41,416 bases of DNA, from contig CALBIE010000014.1 in NCBI GenBank assembly GCA_937893495.1, forward strand, positions 1 through 41,416. Direction: 5' to 3'. Under the pieces are notes generated by a model. It did not search any database. It was not told the origin of the DNA and saw only the letters and a list, made by a program, of their open reading frames with translations. The position numbers and the translations under genes are program-made. The first letter of the stretch is position 1, and each line of letters starts with the position of its first letter. Shown here piece after piece: positions 1 through 10,407 of this stretch. This DNA is from an uncultured Verrucomicrobiales bacterium. GTDB lineage: Bacteria > Verrucomicrobiota > Verrucomicrobiia > Limisphaerales > JAYPXF01.

Positions 1-14
1 TTCGGGCGGTTTAA

Positions 15-37
15 GCCGATTTCAAATCGGCGCTCCG
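15..37. repeat. End fragment of palindromic family P3 (hairpin followed by GCTCC)
   Basis: GCCGATTT-C-AAATCGGC then GCTCCGC; compare 9254..9276 and 39227..39333. Confidence 0.55.
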
Positions 38-173
38 CCAAAATGAGAATTGCTGTGTTGGAACAGTCTGGACCCGATGGAGTAGAAGGTTCTCACGACA
101 GCTCGGTATAAATTCTGTGATCACCGCGATTTTACGACGTAAGATTTCGAAATTTGTGAGCGAGGGCTCCATC

Positions 174-1976
174 CTAATCTGGATTGCCGGCAGCGAGCTG
201 TCGGCGGGCGAAAATAAACAAGCTCGCGATCAACGCGATGGCGATGAGGCTTCCGGCATTGAACCAGCCTTTCTGTCCGCTCCACACGATGGCGTAACCG
301 AGGCTGCCCGTGAGTAACGCGTAATAGCAGAAAGCCGGTAGTGTTTTGCGAATGACGAGCCCTTCCCGTCCGACGAGTCCGACCACGGCCGACGCTGCGA
401 CGACGTTGTGTACGCAGATGATGTTTCCGGCCGCGCCGCCCACGGCTTGCAGGGCGACTATCCAGGCGGGATCCACGCCGATGCGTTGTCCGACGCCGAA
501 CTGAAAGAGGGAAAACATCATGTTGCTCACAGTGTTGCTGCCGGCGACGAAGGCACCGAATCCGCCGATCAAAGGAGCAAAGATGGGCCACGCAGATCCC
601 GCCATGGCCGCCACTCCTTCGGCGAGGACGATCGGCATCTTTTCATACTCGGCCGCGCCTCCGGTCGTGTTGATGAAAACCTGTACCATGGGCACGGTGA
701 AAACGAGCGCGACCGAGGCGCGAATCATGGTTCTGGTGGAATTTTTCCACGCCACCCGACAGGCGCTTGCCTTCATCCGATGCAAGAGCCCAGTGAACAG
801 GGAGACGACGACAAAAATGGTTCCAGGCAGATAGAGCAATTGAACTTTGCTGGTGATGCTCGTGCCAAATATTTCCTTCCATTGAAAGGTCATCGAACTG
901 GAGGTGATGAATCCTTTGACGTGGAGTTCCGGGACGCGGGTCACGATCAGCAGCACGGCCACTAATAAATAGGGTGCCCACGCGCGCAGCATGGAAATGT
1001 TCGAGGAACCGGTTGAAGTGGTTTTGATTTCGATGGTGCCATTCCATTCCGGACTCCATTGGTCCCGTGGCCCAAAGTCCCAACACTCGTCCCCCTTCGG
1101 CACCAGAAACCCTGCCTTTGCCGCGGACACCACAATCGCGAGGCCGATGAGAGCGCCCAGGATGGAAGGAAATTCCGGGCCCAGCGTGTTGGCGACAATC
1201 AGATACGGAATGGTCATGGAAAACGCCGCGAAGAGCGCAAAGCGCCAGATCTTCAGCCCCTCTTTGAATGATCGTTCGGGGCCGAAGAAGCGCGTCATCA
1301 GCGCCACGACAAACAAGGGAATGAGTGTTCCGGCGATGGCGTGGAGCAGCGCGACCCGCGTCCCGACCATGGCCAGAAAGTCCAGCCACATCAATTCGCC
1401 TCCCGCGGAAACGAAACCCTGCGAAATCGCAAAATCTTGAACTGCGGAATCGGTACCAAGGCCCGTGTTGACTCCGACGAGAATGGGAGTGCCCAGCCCG
1501 CCAAAGGAGACGGGCGTGGATTGAATGACCATTCCCGCCACGACTGCGGCCATCGCCGGGAATCCGAGTCCCACCAGCAATGGCACGGCCACGGCGGCGG
1601 GTGTGCCGAATCCGGCCGAGCCTTCGATGAAGGATCCAAACAACCACGCAATGATGATGACCTGGACGCGTCGGTCGGGTGAAACATCCATGAATCCCTG
1701 GCGGATGACGTTTAGCGCGCCGCTTTCCTGTAGCGTGTTCAGGAGCAGGATGGCGCCGAAAATAATGTAGAGCAAGGTCGCGGCGACGATCAGACCGTGC
1801 ACGGTGGCGGCGGCTACCTGAGTCAGCGAAACCTTCCAGACCAACAGTGCCAGCGCGGCAGCCGTTACGTAAGAAAGCGGCATTGCGCGGCTGGCTGGCC
1901 AACGAAGAATCACGAGGAAAAGAAAGACGACGGCAATCGGTGCGAACGCCAGCAGCGCGAGTACTCCGGGAGTCAT
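174..1976 (-). CDS. L-lactate permease (LctP family)
   Basis: 600-aa multi-TM ORF with LctP-like stretches ([75 protein letters not shown]). Confidence 0.93.
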   Translation of the reverse strand: MTPGVLALLAFAPIAVVFLFLVILRWPASRAMPLSYVTAAALALLVWKVSLTQVAAATVHGLIVAATLLYIIFGAILLLNTLQESGALNVIRQGFMDVSPDRRVQVIIIAWLFGSFIEGSAGFGTPAAVAVPLLVGLGFPAMAAVVAGMVIQSTPVSFGGLGTPILVGVNTGLGTDSAVQDFAISQGFVSAGGELMWLDFLAMVGTRVALLHAIAGTLIPLFVVALMTRFFGPERSFKEGLKIWRFALFAAFSMTIPYLIVANTLGPEFPSILGALIGLAIVVSAAKAGFLVPKGDECWDFGPRDQWSPEWNGTIEIKTTSTGSSNISMLRAWAPYLLVAVLLIVTRVPELHVKGFITSSSMTFQWKEIFGTSITSKVQLLYLPGTIFVVVSLFTGLLHRMKASACRVAWKNSTRTMIRASVALVFTVPMVQVFINTTGGAAEYEKMPIVLAEGVAAMAGSAWPIFAPLIGGFGAFVAGSNTVSNMMFSLFQFGVGQRIGVDPAWIVALQAVGGAAGNIICVHNVVAASAVVGLVGREGLVIRKTLPAFCYYALLTGSLGYAIVWSGQKGWFNAGSLIAIALIASLFIFARRQLAAGNPD

Positions 1977-2094
1977 GCGATGCTTGTTAGCCGAAGCAAG
2001 CCGGCCTTACAACGGAAAAGGAACCCTGCGGCGTTGTGGGTGAAAAAAACATGTCAACCACGGATGAATCGGATGAACACTGATCGAATGACTC

Positions 2095-2264
2095 GGGGAG
2101 CACGCCCGCCTCGGGCGTTGGTTTGTGCGCCCTCGCGCAAACCCTTTGAGGCTGGCGCAGGTCAGAACGCCGATGAGCGGGAATCCCCGCAGTTCCATAA
2201 AACGACCCGATCGGAAGTCCCAGGCGAGGGCGCCTGGAACGACCCCGAGGCGGGTGTGCTCCCC
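2095..2264. repeat. Palindromic family P1, copy A (170 bp)
   Basis: Ends GGGGAGCACGCCCGCCTCGGGCG / CCCGAGGCGGGTGTGCTCCCC; internal hairpins GTTTGTGCG-CCCT-CGCGCAAAC and CCAGGCG-AGGG-CGCCTGG. Confidence 0.9.
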
Positions 2265-2397
2265 TTCATTTGTGGCTGCGCCGCGTACATTCGGAACAAT
2301 CCGTGGTTACTCAAACCCTTCGCCTGAATGGTTCACCAACTGGCAATCGGTCCGGAGCGGTTGACACTCGCGGCGGGATCGTTCTCGCGATCAAATC

Positions 2398-3822
2398 CTA
2401 TGGCAGCGGATATTGTTTCAATACGGTTTGGAGTTTTCCACGTGCCGCGACGGCCGTGCCGTTCTGCGATGAGAGCAGAACGGGATGCTCCTCGAGGACG
2501 TCGCGCGACAGATCAAACAAACGTCCGTCGTCATAGAGTTTCCAGCGATGATCGCGCGCGTATCGCAGCAATCGGAATTTGTCTTTATCCCAGCCCGGTC
2601 GCGGATCGAAATGGCAGAAAAGGTGTTGGCGCGGCTTGCCCTTGCGTCCGAAGAGTTGCGGGAGAAATGTCCGCCCGTCGATTTCCGGATAGCCTTTGAG
2701 CGGATGTTTCACGAGGTCGGCGAGGGTGGCGAAAAAGTCGGTTGAATCGATCAAGTCATTGTTGATCTCGCCCGGCTTGATTCGACCACTCCAACTTCCG
2801 ATCAAGGGAACGCGCGTGCCAGCGTCTGTCGTCAGTCCCTTTCCACCCCGGATGATCCTGTCGCCGAGTCGCGACTCGAGCTTCTGATTCGTGCCATTGT
2901 CGCTGTAGAAAAGGATCAGAGTGTTTTCGCTCAGGCCCAACTCCGCGATCTTGTCCACGACGCGGCCGACGCACTTGTCGGTGTACTCGACCATATCCTT
3001 GAAAAAACGATTGTCCTCCTCTAATCGGCGATCCGGATTTTTCCACTCCGGACTGTCGGGCGTGGGAACCATCGGCCAATGAGGCAGCGCCATGGAATAA
3101 TAGACGAAAAACGGCTGGTCCTTGTTTTCGGTCATGAAGTTGTTGAGGTAGTCCACCCAGAGGTCCGGCCCGTAGCGACCGGCGGAATCCTGCCGAAAGA
3201 GTCCGTCCTGATGAATGACTGGATTGGCATAACGCGAGCCCTTTACTTCCGTGTGGCCAGTGTGCCAGAGGCTCCAGGAATGGAAGCCGGCATCTTTGGC
3301 GTGCATGCCGAGTCCGCGCCTCGATTCCGCTCCGGGGTAATCCGGCGGATCGTAACTCTGCAACTGCCATTTGCCCGCGATACAAGTCCGATAGCCGGCC
3401 TCTTGCATGAGGTGGCCGAAGGTCCGCTCCGTCGGACCGAGTATTCCGAAGGCGATCCAACTGCGCTGCGCATACCGACCAGTCATCAATTGAATCCGTG
3501 TATTGGAACAAAGCGGCGTCGAGTAGGCGTGATTGAATCGCATGCCGCCCGCCGCGAGCCGGTCCAGGTTCGGTGTCAGATAACTGGTTCCGCCGTAGCA
3601 TCCCAGTCCTTCATAGCCCAGATCATCCGCCATGATGAGAACAACGTTGGGCCGTTCAGTCGGTGCAGCGGATACGAATGCCGGCAAAACGAGTAGGGCA
3701 AACGTCACAGCCAGCAGCGCGGCGGCAAGAGCCCATCGCCTGATCAGTCCACACCGCCAAACCGGGCGAGCACCAATCGATCGGTCGATGGTCCGTTTCT
3801 CCGTAAAGGAAGTGCGACGCAT
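2398..3822 (-). CDS. Secreted sulfatase (arylsulfatase family); start probably the Met at 3822 rather than the ORF-track start at 4041
   Basis: RPNVVLIMADDLGYEGLGCYGG and PLCSNTRIQLMTGRY typical of sulfatases; hydrophobic signal WALAAALLAVTFALLVLPAFVSA follows the proposed start. Confidence 0.88.
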   Translation of the reverse strand: MRRTSFTEKRTIDRSIGARPVWRCGLIRRWALAAALLAVTFALLVLPAFVSAAPTERPNVVLIMADDLGYEGLGCYGGTSYLTPNLDRLAAGGMRFNHAYSTPLCSNTRIQLMTGRYAQRSWIAFGILGPTERTFGHLMQEAGYRTCIAGKWQLQSYDPPDYPGAESRRGLGMHAKDAGFHSWSLWHTGHTEVKGSRYANPVIHQDGLFRQDSAGRYGPDLWVDYLNNFMTENKDQPFFVYYSMALPHWPMVPTPDSPEWKNPDRRLEEDNRFFKDMVEYTDKCVGRVVDKIAELGLSENTLILFYSDNGTNQKLESRLGDRIIRGGKGLTTDAGTRVPLIGSWSGRIKPGEINNDLIDSTDFFATLADLVKHPLKGYPEIDGRTFLPQLFGRKGKPRQHLFCHFDPRPGWDKDKFRLLRYARDHRWKLYDDGRLFDLSRDVLEEHPVLLSSQNGTAVAARGKLQTVLKQYPLP

Positions 3823-3872
3823 CCGGGAAGGATAGGATGCCTGAGCAAAATCGTCAGTGGGAAAATTTGCGC

Positions 3873-4637
3873 TTACTGGCGCGGGCGAAAAATAAACTTC
3901 ACTGCCCACTCCAGAAAGCCGTCGGGATAGCGGGAGCTGCCATTGACAATCTGGAAAAACCGGATGGCAGCGTCGAAGGGAAAGAGCACCAGACAGAGAT
4001 AATCCAACCAGAGAAAGCCGGAACCGAATAGTCTCTGCCACATGCCGCTGGCCGAAAAGAAAAAGGAAAACAGCTCGCCGACAAAGACTGCATACGCGAA
4101 GACACAGGAAGCCAGCGATATCCGCAGCGGGTTAAATCCCTTCGGCTCAAGCATGTTCTTCTTGAAGCCGGACCAGAAAAAACCCAGGACCGGATAGAGA
4201 ACTGTATAACGCGAGCTTTTGCCAGTGACTGGCCGGACTTTTTTAAACCGCCCGTCCCGTTGCGCAACGTAGTTCTCGTCATACTCGAACGTTTGGGGCG
4301 GGTCTTCCTGGTAGTTGGGCCACGGTGCGAGTTCGTAACGGAACGGATGATCCACGTCTCCCGGGAGTTTTCTGGAGAGGTAATACGGTTCGCCCTGAAA
4401 GATAATCTTGGGCTTCTGAAAATTGACCGCCTCCCATTGAGGCATTTCGCGGACCGCGCAGACCACGGTCTTGGTCCCGAAGAACAATACCCGATCCGGA
4501 CCGACTTCAACGCCCGACTGATCGGCAGAACTGCCCTTGCGGGACTTCTTTTCCGTAACCAGCTCGAAATCGAATGGGTCGTCGTCGTCGTAACTCATCT
4601 CGGCTTGTAGTCGGGATGGGAAAGTGGCCGCTTTCAT
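3873..4637 (-). CDS. Hypothetical membrane protein
   Basis: 254-aa ORF, acidic N-terminus, C-terminal hydrophobic segments (FNPLRISLASCVFAYAVFVGELFSFFF; LWLDYLCLVLFPFDAAIRFF). Confidence 0.65.
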   Translation of the reverse strand: MKAATFPSRLQAEMSYDDDDPFDFELVTEKKSRKGSSADQSGVEVGPDRVLFFGTKTVVCAVREMPQWEAVNFQKPKIIFQGEPYYLSRKLPGDVDHPFRYELAPWPNYQEDPPQTFEYDENYVAQRDGRFKKVRPVTGKSSRYTVLYPVLGFFWSGFKKNMLEPKGFNPLRISLASCVFAYAVFVGELFSFFFSASGMWQRLFGSGFLWLDYLCLVLFPFDAAIRFFQIVNGSSRYPDGFLEWAVKFIFRPRQ

Positions 4638-4750
4638 GGTCTACAGTATGAGAACGTGGCTTTCTCGCCAATTCCCGGGCGTTGGACATTGTTCAGAGGA
4701 AATGCCTCGCGAGTCAAGCCAGCAGGAATCCGGCCTTCTCGAAGAAGGGT

Positions 4751-6202
4751 TTACGCGAGAATGGGCTTCACCACTTTGCCGAACACGTCGGTCAGCCGAT
4801 AGTAGCGACCCTGGTGCTTGAAAGTGAGACGTTCGTGATCGATGCCCATGAGGTGGAGAATGGTTGCCTGCAAATCATGCACATGGACGCCATCGCGCGC
4901 GACGTTCACCGAATAATCATCGGTCGCCCCGTAAGTCATCCCACCCCGGATGCCGCCCCCGGCCAGCCACATGCTGAAGCAATTCGGGTGATGATCGCGA
5001 CCATAGGTGGTCTTCGTGAGTTTGCCCTGGCAATAAACCGTCCGGCCGAATTCGCCACCCCACACGATCAACGTGTCGTCGAGCATGCCGCGGTTCTTCA
5101 AATCCTCGATCAATGCCGCAGTCGCCATGTCGGTATCACCACAAAGTTTTGGCAGTCGCAAAGGCAAACCGCCGTGATGATCCCAGCCGCGATGGAACAA
5201 TTGGATGAATCGGACGCCGCGCTCGGCCAGGCGTCGTGCGAGCAGGCAGTTGTAGGCGTAGGAACCCGTGCGCTTCACGTCCCTGCCATAGAGGTCCATC
5301 AGATACTGCGGTTCATCGGAAAAATCGATCAGTTCGGGCACCGACATCTGCATCCGGTATGCCAGCTCGTACTGGGCGATGCGCGTGTCAATTTCCGGAG
5401 CGCTCGTCTCCTGTTGCTGCAGGCGATTGAGCTGGTTCACTGAATTCAACATCGTGCGCCGCATTTCCCGAGTGACGCCCGGCGGATTGTAGAGATCGAG
5501 GATCGGATCGCCCTGGCCGCGAAACTTGACGCCCTGATATTTGCCCGGCAGAAATCCCGCGCCCCATAATCGATCGTAAAGCGGTTGTCCGCCGTTGCCG
5601 GAGGTGAGCGCGACGAATGCAGGCAACTCGTGATTCTCACTCCCGAGCCCATAGTTCATCCATGAGCCGATGCTCGGACGACCGGGAACGACTGAGCCCG
5701 TTTGAAAAAACGTTGAGGCCGGATCGTGATTAATTGCCTCCGTATACATCGAACGAATCACACAGACCTCGTCCGCCACCCGCGCAAGTCCGGGCAACAC
5801 TTCGCTCAATTCGATTCCGGACTGGCCGCAACGATTGAACTTGAACCGACTCGGTGCGACCGGAAAAGAAGTCTGTCCGGAAGTCATCGTCGTTTTTCGT
5901 TCGTCCGGATACACCGACTTGGGAACTTCCTCGCCGTATCGTTTCACCAAATCCGGTTTGGGATCATAAAGATCCATCTGCGCCGGCCCCCCGCTCTGGA
6001 AAAGGTAAATCACTCGCTTGGCCCTCGGAGCAAAATTGGGAAAGGCATTCAAGCCGCCAATGGCGTTTCGGCCGCGAGCCGGCGCGCCGAAAGCGGAGGG
6101 ATTCAGCAACGAGGCCAATGCCATGGAGCCAAGGCCCGTGCCCGTTCGGCTCAAAAACCGGCGGCGATTGTTCGCCAATTTAAGTTCTTCCTGCAGGTTC
6201 AT
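4751..6202 (-). CDS. DUF1501 family protein (Tat-type signal)
   Basis: NRRRFLSRTGTG twin-Arg-like N-terminus; FPNFAPRAKRVIYLFQSGGPAQMDLYDPKP; RDHHPNCFSMWLAGGGIRGGMTYGATDD; HVHDLQATILHLMGIDHERLT. Confidence 0.93.
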   Translation of the reverse strand: MNLQEELKLANNRRRFLSRTGTGLGSMALASLLNPSAFGAPARGRNAIGGLNAFPNFAPRAKRVIYLFQSGGPAQMDLYDPKPDLVKRYGEEVPKSVYPDERKTTMTSGQTSFPVAPSRFKFNRCGQSGIELSEVLPGLARVADEVCVIRSMYTEAINHDPASTFFQTGSVVPGRPSIGSWMNYGLGSENHELPAFVALTSGNGGQPLYDRLWGAGFLPGKYQGVKFRGQGDPILDLYNPPGVTREMRRTMLNSVNQLNRLQQQETSAPEIDTRIAQYELAYRMQMSVPELIDFSDEPQYLMDLYGRDVKRTGSYAYNCLLARRLAERGVRFIQLFHRGWDHHGGLPLRLPKLCGDTDMATAALIEDLKNRGMLDDTLIVWGGEFGRTVYCQGKLTKTTYGRDHHPNCFSMWLAGGGIRGGMTYGATDDYSVNVARDGVHVHDLQATILHLMGIDHERLTFKHQGRYYRLTDVFGKVVKPILA

Positions 6203-6299
6203 TCGTTCTTTGAGTTAACCACAGATCAACGCGGATGCACGCGGATAAATGGGGAGAGACTTCGCCGAAATGGGAATTCGCGCGTTGAGCCCTTGAACT

Positions 6300-6370
6300 G
6301 TAGCAGCCGACGTAAGGAGGCTCTAATTCCTTTTGCCCAATGTTGCATGAGCCTCCCGACGTTGGCTGCT
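6300..6370. repeat. Repeat family P5, copy 1
   Basis: GTAGCAGCCGACGTAAGGAGGCTC ... GAGCCTCCCGACGTTGGCTGCT, inverted arms. Confidence 0.85.
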
Positions 6371-6506
6371 CCCAGATTCTTGGAGAGGGACGGGGTGAGG
6401 GGGCAGCCGGGCTCAAGGGTCGGTCCCGCAAACCTCAGCGCAGGCAGGACGATAGCGCAATCTGTCGCTCTTCTTCCGTCGCCATGTCGCAAATCTGTAC
6501 GCATCT

Positions 6507-8852
6507 TCAATTCGTCGCGATTGCCTCGTCGAGATTCAGGACGGTATTCGCGACGAGCGTCCAGGCCGCGTGCTCGGCGAGCGGCAGATTCCTGTCGCGC
6601 GGTTTTTCGCCGATACCGAGCAGCCCCACCGTTCCTTTGGTATCTTTCGTAAAGTTCTCGAGATACCCGTTGAAATCATTCAGCAACGTCTCTCGCTCCT
6701 TTGCCGTTGGTTTACGGCTCAGAATGAGTTGGAAAACATAATCAAGTTTGTCGGTCGGACGGGTGCCGGCTTTCGTCAACACGCGTTCGGCAATGAATCG
6801 GGCCGACTCGATAAACGTGACATTGTTCATCAGCGTCAACGCCTGGAGCGGGGTGGTCGTGTGATCTTTGCGGACGGAGCAGACTTCCCGTTCGGAGGCG
6901 TTGAAGGCCACCATCGTCGGCGGCGGAATGGTGCGCATCCAGTAGGTGTACATACTCCGGCGATACAGGTCGTCGCCTTTGCCCTGATCATATTTGCGAT
7001 TGGAAATCGATTTCCACAATCCGGGAGGCATGTACGGTTTGACCGAAGGTCCGCCGAGTTTCTCAACGAGCAGTCCGGACGAAAACAGGGCCGCATCCCG
7101 GATTTGATACGGCGTCAATCGCTTGCGCGGGCCCCGACTCAACAACGCGTTGTCCGCGTCCTTTTTTATCGATTGCCGTGAAGCCGACGACGATTGCCGG
7201 TAGGTGGCGCTCATGACGATCAGCTTGTTTATCTTTTGCATGTCCCAGCCTGTTCGGATGAATTCCAGCGCCAGCCAATCAAGCAATTCAGGATGCGACG
7301 GCTGCTCGCCCTGAATCCCGAAGTTCTCACTCGTTTTTACAATCCCCCGGCCAAAGAAGTACTGCCAGAAACGATTGACGGTCACGCGCGCGACGAGCGG
7401 ATGATCCTTGTCCACCAGCCACCTGGCGAGACCCAGTCGATTGCGCGGCAAATCTTTTGGCATCGCGCCGATAGCAGCGGGAGTATTCGGGTTCAGCTTT
7501 TCCGATTTGTCGGGTTTGTCGTAGAGGCCACGCTGGAGCACGAAGGTATCGCGCGGCTTTTTCAATTCGTGCATCACCATGACCGTGTCAGGTTTTCCGG
7601 ATTGCGGCCGTGGCACGGAGGTTTGTTGCAGCTTCACTCTGGGTGGGTCGGGAACGACAAATTTGTTCTCCGCGGGCTTCAGTTTCGGCCAGTCCTTCGG
7701 GACGGGAATAAAGGGCGGACTGTTGCCGTCGTTCGGCCCAAGCCCGGCTTCGGCAATGTTGTTGAAGAAGGCAAAAAGCTGATAGAATTCTTTCTGCGCG
7801 ATTGGGTCATACTTATGGTCGTGGCAGCGCGAGCAGTTGAACGTGAGCCCCAGATAAACCGTGCCCAGCGTTTCCACGCGGTCAGCGACATATTCGACAA
7901 TCCATTCGTCCGGAATTGAACCACCCTCGGAATTGATGCGATGGTTGCGATTAAATCCAGTGGCCACCTGGGTCATAAAATTTCGGTTCGGCAAAAGGTC
8001 GCCGGCCATTTGTTCGACGGTGAACTGGTCGAACGGCATGTTTTTCTTCAGCGCCATCAACACCCAGTCGCGCCACACCCACTGGTAACGCAAGCGGTCA
8101 TTCTGATAACCATCCGTATCGGCGTAGCGCGACGCTTCCAGCCACGGCAACGCCATGTGCTCGGCATACCGGTCGGTGTTCAGCAAGCGATCCACGACGC
8201 TCTCGTATGCCTTTGAAGAATTATCGGCGAGAAACGCATCCTGCTCCGCGGGCGTGGGTGGAAGGCCGGTTAAATCGAACGTGATTCTGCGCAAAAGCGT
8301 TGGCTTGTCAGCCTCCTGCGAGGGTCGAAGCCCCTCCTTGTCCAGCCGAGCCAGAACGAACGCATCAATCGAATTGCGAACCCATTTTGCGTCGCTGACA
8401 CTTGGAGCTGCTGGCAGTTCAGGAGGGATAAATGCCCAGTGCCGCTCGTCTTCCGGCCAGACCGCGCCTTCCGCAATCCATTGGCGAATGGTGGCCACTT
8501 GCGCGGCGGTCAGCCTGAGACCCGAATCCGGCGGCGGCATCAGGTCGTCCGGATTCGTTGTTGAAACCCGCTTGAACAACTCACTCGCCTCGGGTTTTCC
8601 CGGAATGAATATTTTATCATCGCGATTGAAAACAGACGCTCGTTGATCAAGTCGCAATTTACCTTTAACGGCCTTGACATCCGGGCCGTGACATTTGAAA
8701 CACGTGTCCGAAAAAATCGGCCGGATATCCCTCCCGAAATTGATCGCTGCCCAGCCAGTCGCGGATGAAACAATGGCGACGATCACCAGAGCTGCGGTCC
8801 ACCGCAGTCGGCAAGTTCGAATTGTTCTGGCGTCCAACGACATGGGCAACAA
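6507..8852 (-). CDS. PSD1 / planctomycete cytochrome C domain protein with DUF1549 and DUF1553
   Basis: FGRDIRPIFSDTCFKCHGPD (CxxCH), DLTGLPPTPAE, CSRCHDHKYDPIAQKEFYQLFAFFNN, LARWLVDKDHPLVARVTVNRFWQYFFGRG. Confidence 0.93.
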   Translation of the reverse strand: MLPMSLDARTIRTCRLRWTAALVIVAIVSSATGWAAINFGRDIRPIFSDTCFKCHGPDVKAVKGKLRLDQRASVFNRDDKIFIPGKPEASELFKRVSTTNPDDLMPPPDSGLRLTAAQVATIRQWIAEGAVWPEDERHWAFIPPELPAAPSVSDAKWVRNSIDAFVLARLDKEGLRPSQEADKPTLLRRITFDLTGLPPTPAEQDAFLADNSSKAYESVVDRLLNTDRYAEHMALPWLEASRYADTDGYQNDRLRYQWVWRDWVLMALKKNMPFDQFTVEQMAGDLLPNRNFMTQVATGFNRNHRINSEGGSIPDEWIVEYVADRVETLGTVYLGLTFNCSRCHDHKYDPIAQKEFYQLFAFFNNIAEAGLGPNDGNSPPFIPVPKDWPKLKPAENKFVVPDPPRVKLQQTSVPRPQSGKPDTVMVMHELKKPRDTFVLQRGLYDKPDKSEKLNPNTPAAIGAMPKDLPRNRLGLARWLVDKDHPLVARVTVNRFWQYFFGRGIVKTSENFGIQGEQPSHPELLDWLALEFIRTGWDMQKINKLIVMSATYRQSSSASRQSIKKDADNALLSRGPRKRLTPYQIRDAALFSSGLLVEKLGGPSVKPYMPPGLWKSISNRKYDQGKGDDLYRRSMYTYWMRTIPPPTMVAFNASEREVCSVRKDHTTTPLQALTLMNNVTFIESARFIAERVLTKAGTRPTDKLDYVFQLILSRKPTAKERETLLNDFNGYLENFTKDTKGTVGLLGIGEKPRDRNLPLAEHAAWTLVANTVLNLDEAIATN

Positions 8853-9060
8853 TGGACGAACTTATCGACCGCCTCCTTCAGATGCGAGACAAAGGCACTG
8901 CAACCCCGGCATGTCATCGATGTCGCCCGGGGGGGGGGTAATTCGAAGTACGGGTAGGAACGACTGAGCAATCAGTGAACGGTCATCAGTATTCGGGGCG
9001 TTCGGCGGAAAATACTGATTACTGCTTGTTTTGAGATGCGTTGCGCCCCGTTTAATCTCA

Positions 9061-9316
9061 CACCCGACCGGGTGGGCGCATTCGGGTGAAGCCCCCGTAG
9101 CGCAGGCGTCTCGCCTGTCGATCAGGTGGTCTTGCCAATCGCCGCTGCAGAAATACTCGGAGCGTTGTCGGCACGGCAACGGTTTTGTGCAGGCTGGAAG
9201 CCTGCGCTACGGGGGGCGGGTTCCCGGAATCGTTTCTCTCCGACCACGTCTCTGCGGCATGAATGCCGCGCTCCGATTTGGGGGCATTGCGTGAATGCGC
9301 CCCGGCCGGGTTGGTC
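9061..9316. repeat. Outer inverted repeat enclosing P2 copy 1
   Basis: CACCCGACCGGGTGGGCGCATTC (9061..9083) versus GAATGCGCCCCGGCCGGGTTGGTC (9293..9316), inverted and imperfect. Confidence 0.75.
9097..9210. repeat. Palindromic family P2, copy 1 (114 bp)
   Basis: GTAGCGCAGGCGTCTCGCCTG ... GTGCAGGCTGGAAGCCTGCGCTAC. Confidence 0.88.
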
Positions 9317-9342
9317 ACTTCACGTTCGGCTGGTAATCATTC

Positions 9343-10407
9343 GTGGACTGGTTAGATTCTCCCGCATCCATGTCGAACCTGCCGAATACGATTACCGACG
9401 TCGAACAGCTTGAGGAATTGCTCAGCCGACCGACCGAAGGCGTCATCGAGACGCTTCGCAAACTGGACGGCGACATCCTCTTTCTCGGTGTCGGCGGAAA
9501 GATGGGACCAACCATGGCCCGCATGGCCAGACGTGCGGCCGATGAGATTGGCGCTGACCGGAAGATAATCGGGGTATCCCGGTTCTCCAGCGGCGACTTG
9601 GCGCAGCGTCTGAACGGCTGGGGCATCGAGACGATTGCGTGCGACCTGTTGGATGAGGCTGCGGTTGGTAAGCTTCCCGAGGTCGCCAACGTGGTTTATC
9701 TGGCTGCCATGAAGTTTGGCGCCACGGGAAATGAGCCGTTGACCTGGGCGATGAACACGCATCTCCCCACCCTGGTTTGCCGGAAGTTTTGCCAGAGCCG
9801 CATCATCGCATTCTCGACCGGAAACGTTTACCCGATGATGCCCATCGATTCGGGGGGCGCCACCGAGTCAAATCCCGTTGGTCCGGTCGGTGAGTACGCG
9901 ATGTCCACGCTGGGGCGCGAGCGGATGTTTCAATATTTCTCAAATCAATTGAAGATTCCGACCTGCCTGATCCGACTGAATTACGCGTGCGAAGCCCGGT
10001 ATGGTGTATTGGTGGATATTGCGCAGCAGGTGTGGTCCGGGCAGCCGATCGATTTGTCCATGGGTTATTTGAACACGCTCTGGCAGGGCGATGCGAATGC
10101 GATGGCCTTGCAGATGTTCGATTGCACGGAAACTCCGGCCCGCATCATGAATCTGACGGGAGGCGAAACCCTGCGTATCAAAAATCTGGCGCACGCCCTG
10201 GGTGAACGAATGGGGAAACCGGTCGAGTTCATGGGCACGGAGAGCTCGACGGCGCTGTTGAACAATGGCAATCAAACAATCGACCTGTTTGGTGAACCGG
10301 CCGTCACCACCGAACGCCTGCTCGATTGGGTGACGGACTGGGTCCGGCGGGATGGTGCCTCGTTGAACAAACCGACGCATTTTGAAGCGCGCGACGGAAA
10401 GTATTGA
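9343..10407 (+). CDS. NAD-dependent epimerase/dehydratase family protein
   Basis: DGDILFLGVGGKMGPTMARMARR nucleotide-binding start; FSTGNVYPM; overlaps the next CDS by ATGA. Confidence 0.8.
   Translation: MDWLDSPASMSNLPNTITDVEQLEELLSRPTEGVIETLRKLDGDILFLGVGGKMGPTMARMARRAADEIGADRKIIGVSRFSSGDLAQRLNGWGIETIACDLLDEAAVGKLPEVANVVYLAAMKFGATGNEPLTWAMNTHLPTLVCRKFCQSRIIAFSTGNVYPMMPIDSGGATESNPVGPVGEYAMSTLGRERMFQYFSNQLKIPTCLIRLNYACEARYGVLVDIAQQVWSGQPIDLSMGYLNTLWQGDANAMALQMFDCTETPARIMNLTGGETLRIKNLAHALGERMGKPVEFMGTESSTALLNNGNQTIDLFGEPAVTTERLLDWVTDWVRRDGASLNKPTHFEARDGKY

Noticed and set aside
2095-2264. Ordinary rho-independent terminator
   Set aside because: No U-tract, 170 bp with several hairpins, and repeated at other loci with conserved ends.
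9058-9318. Short ORFs across the palindromes (86-105 aa) as genes
   Set aside because: Translations consist of repeat-derived words (VAQASSLH, QARRLRY) and overlap several palindromes.
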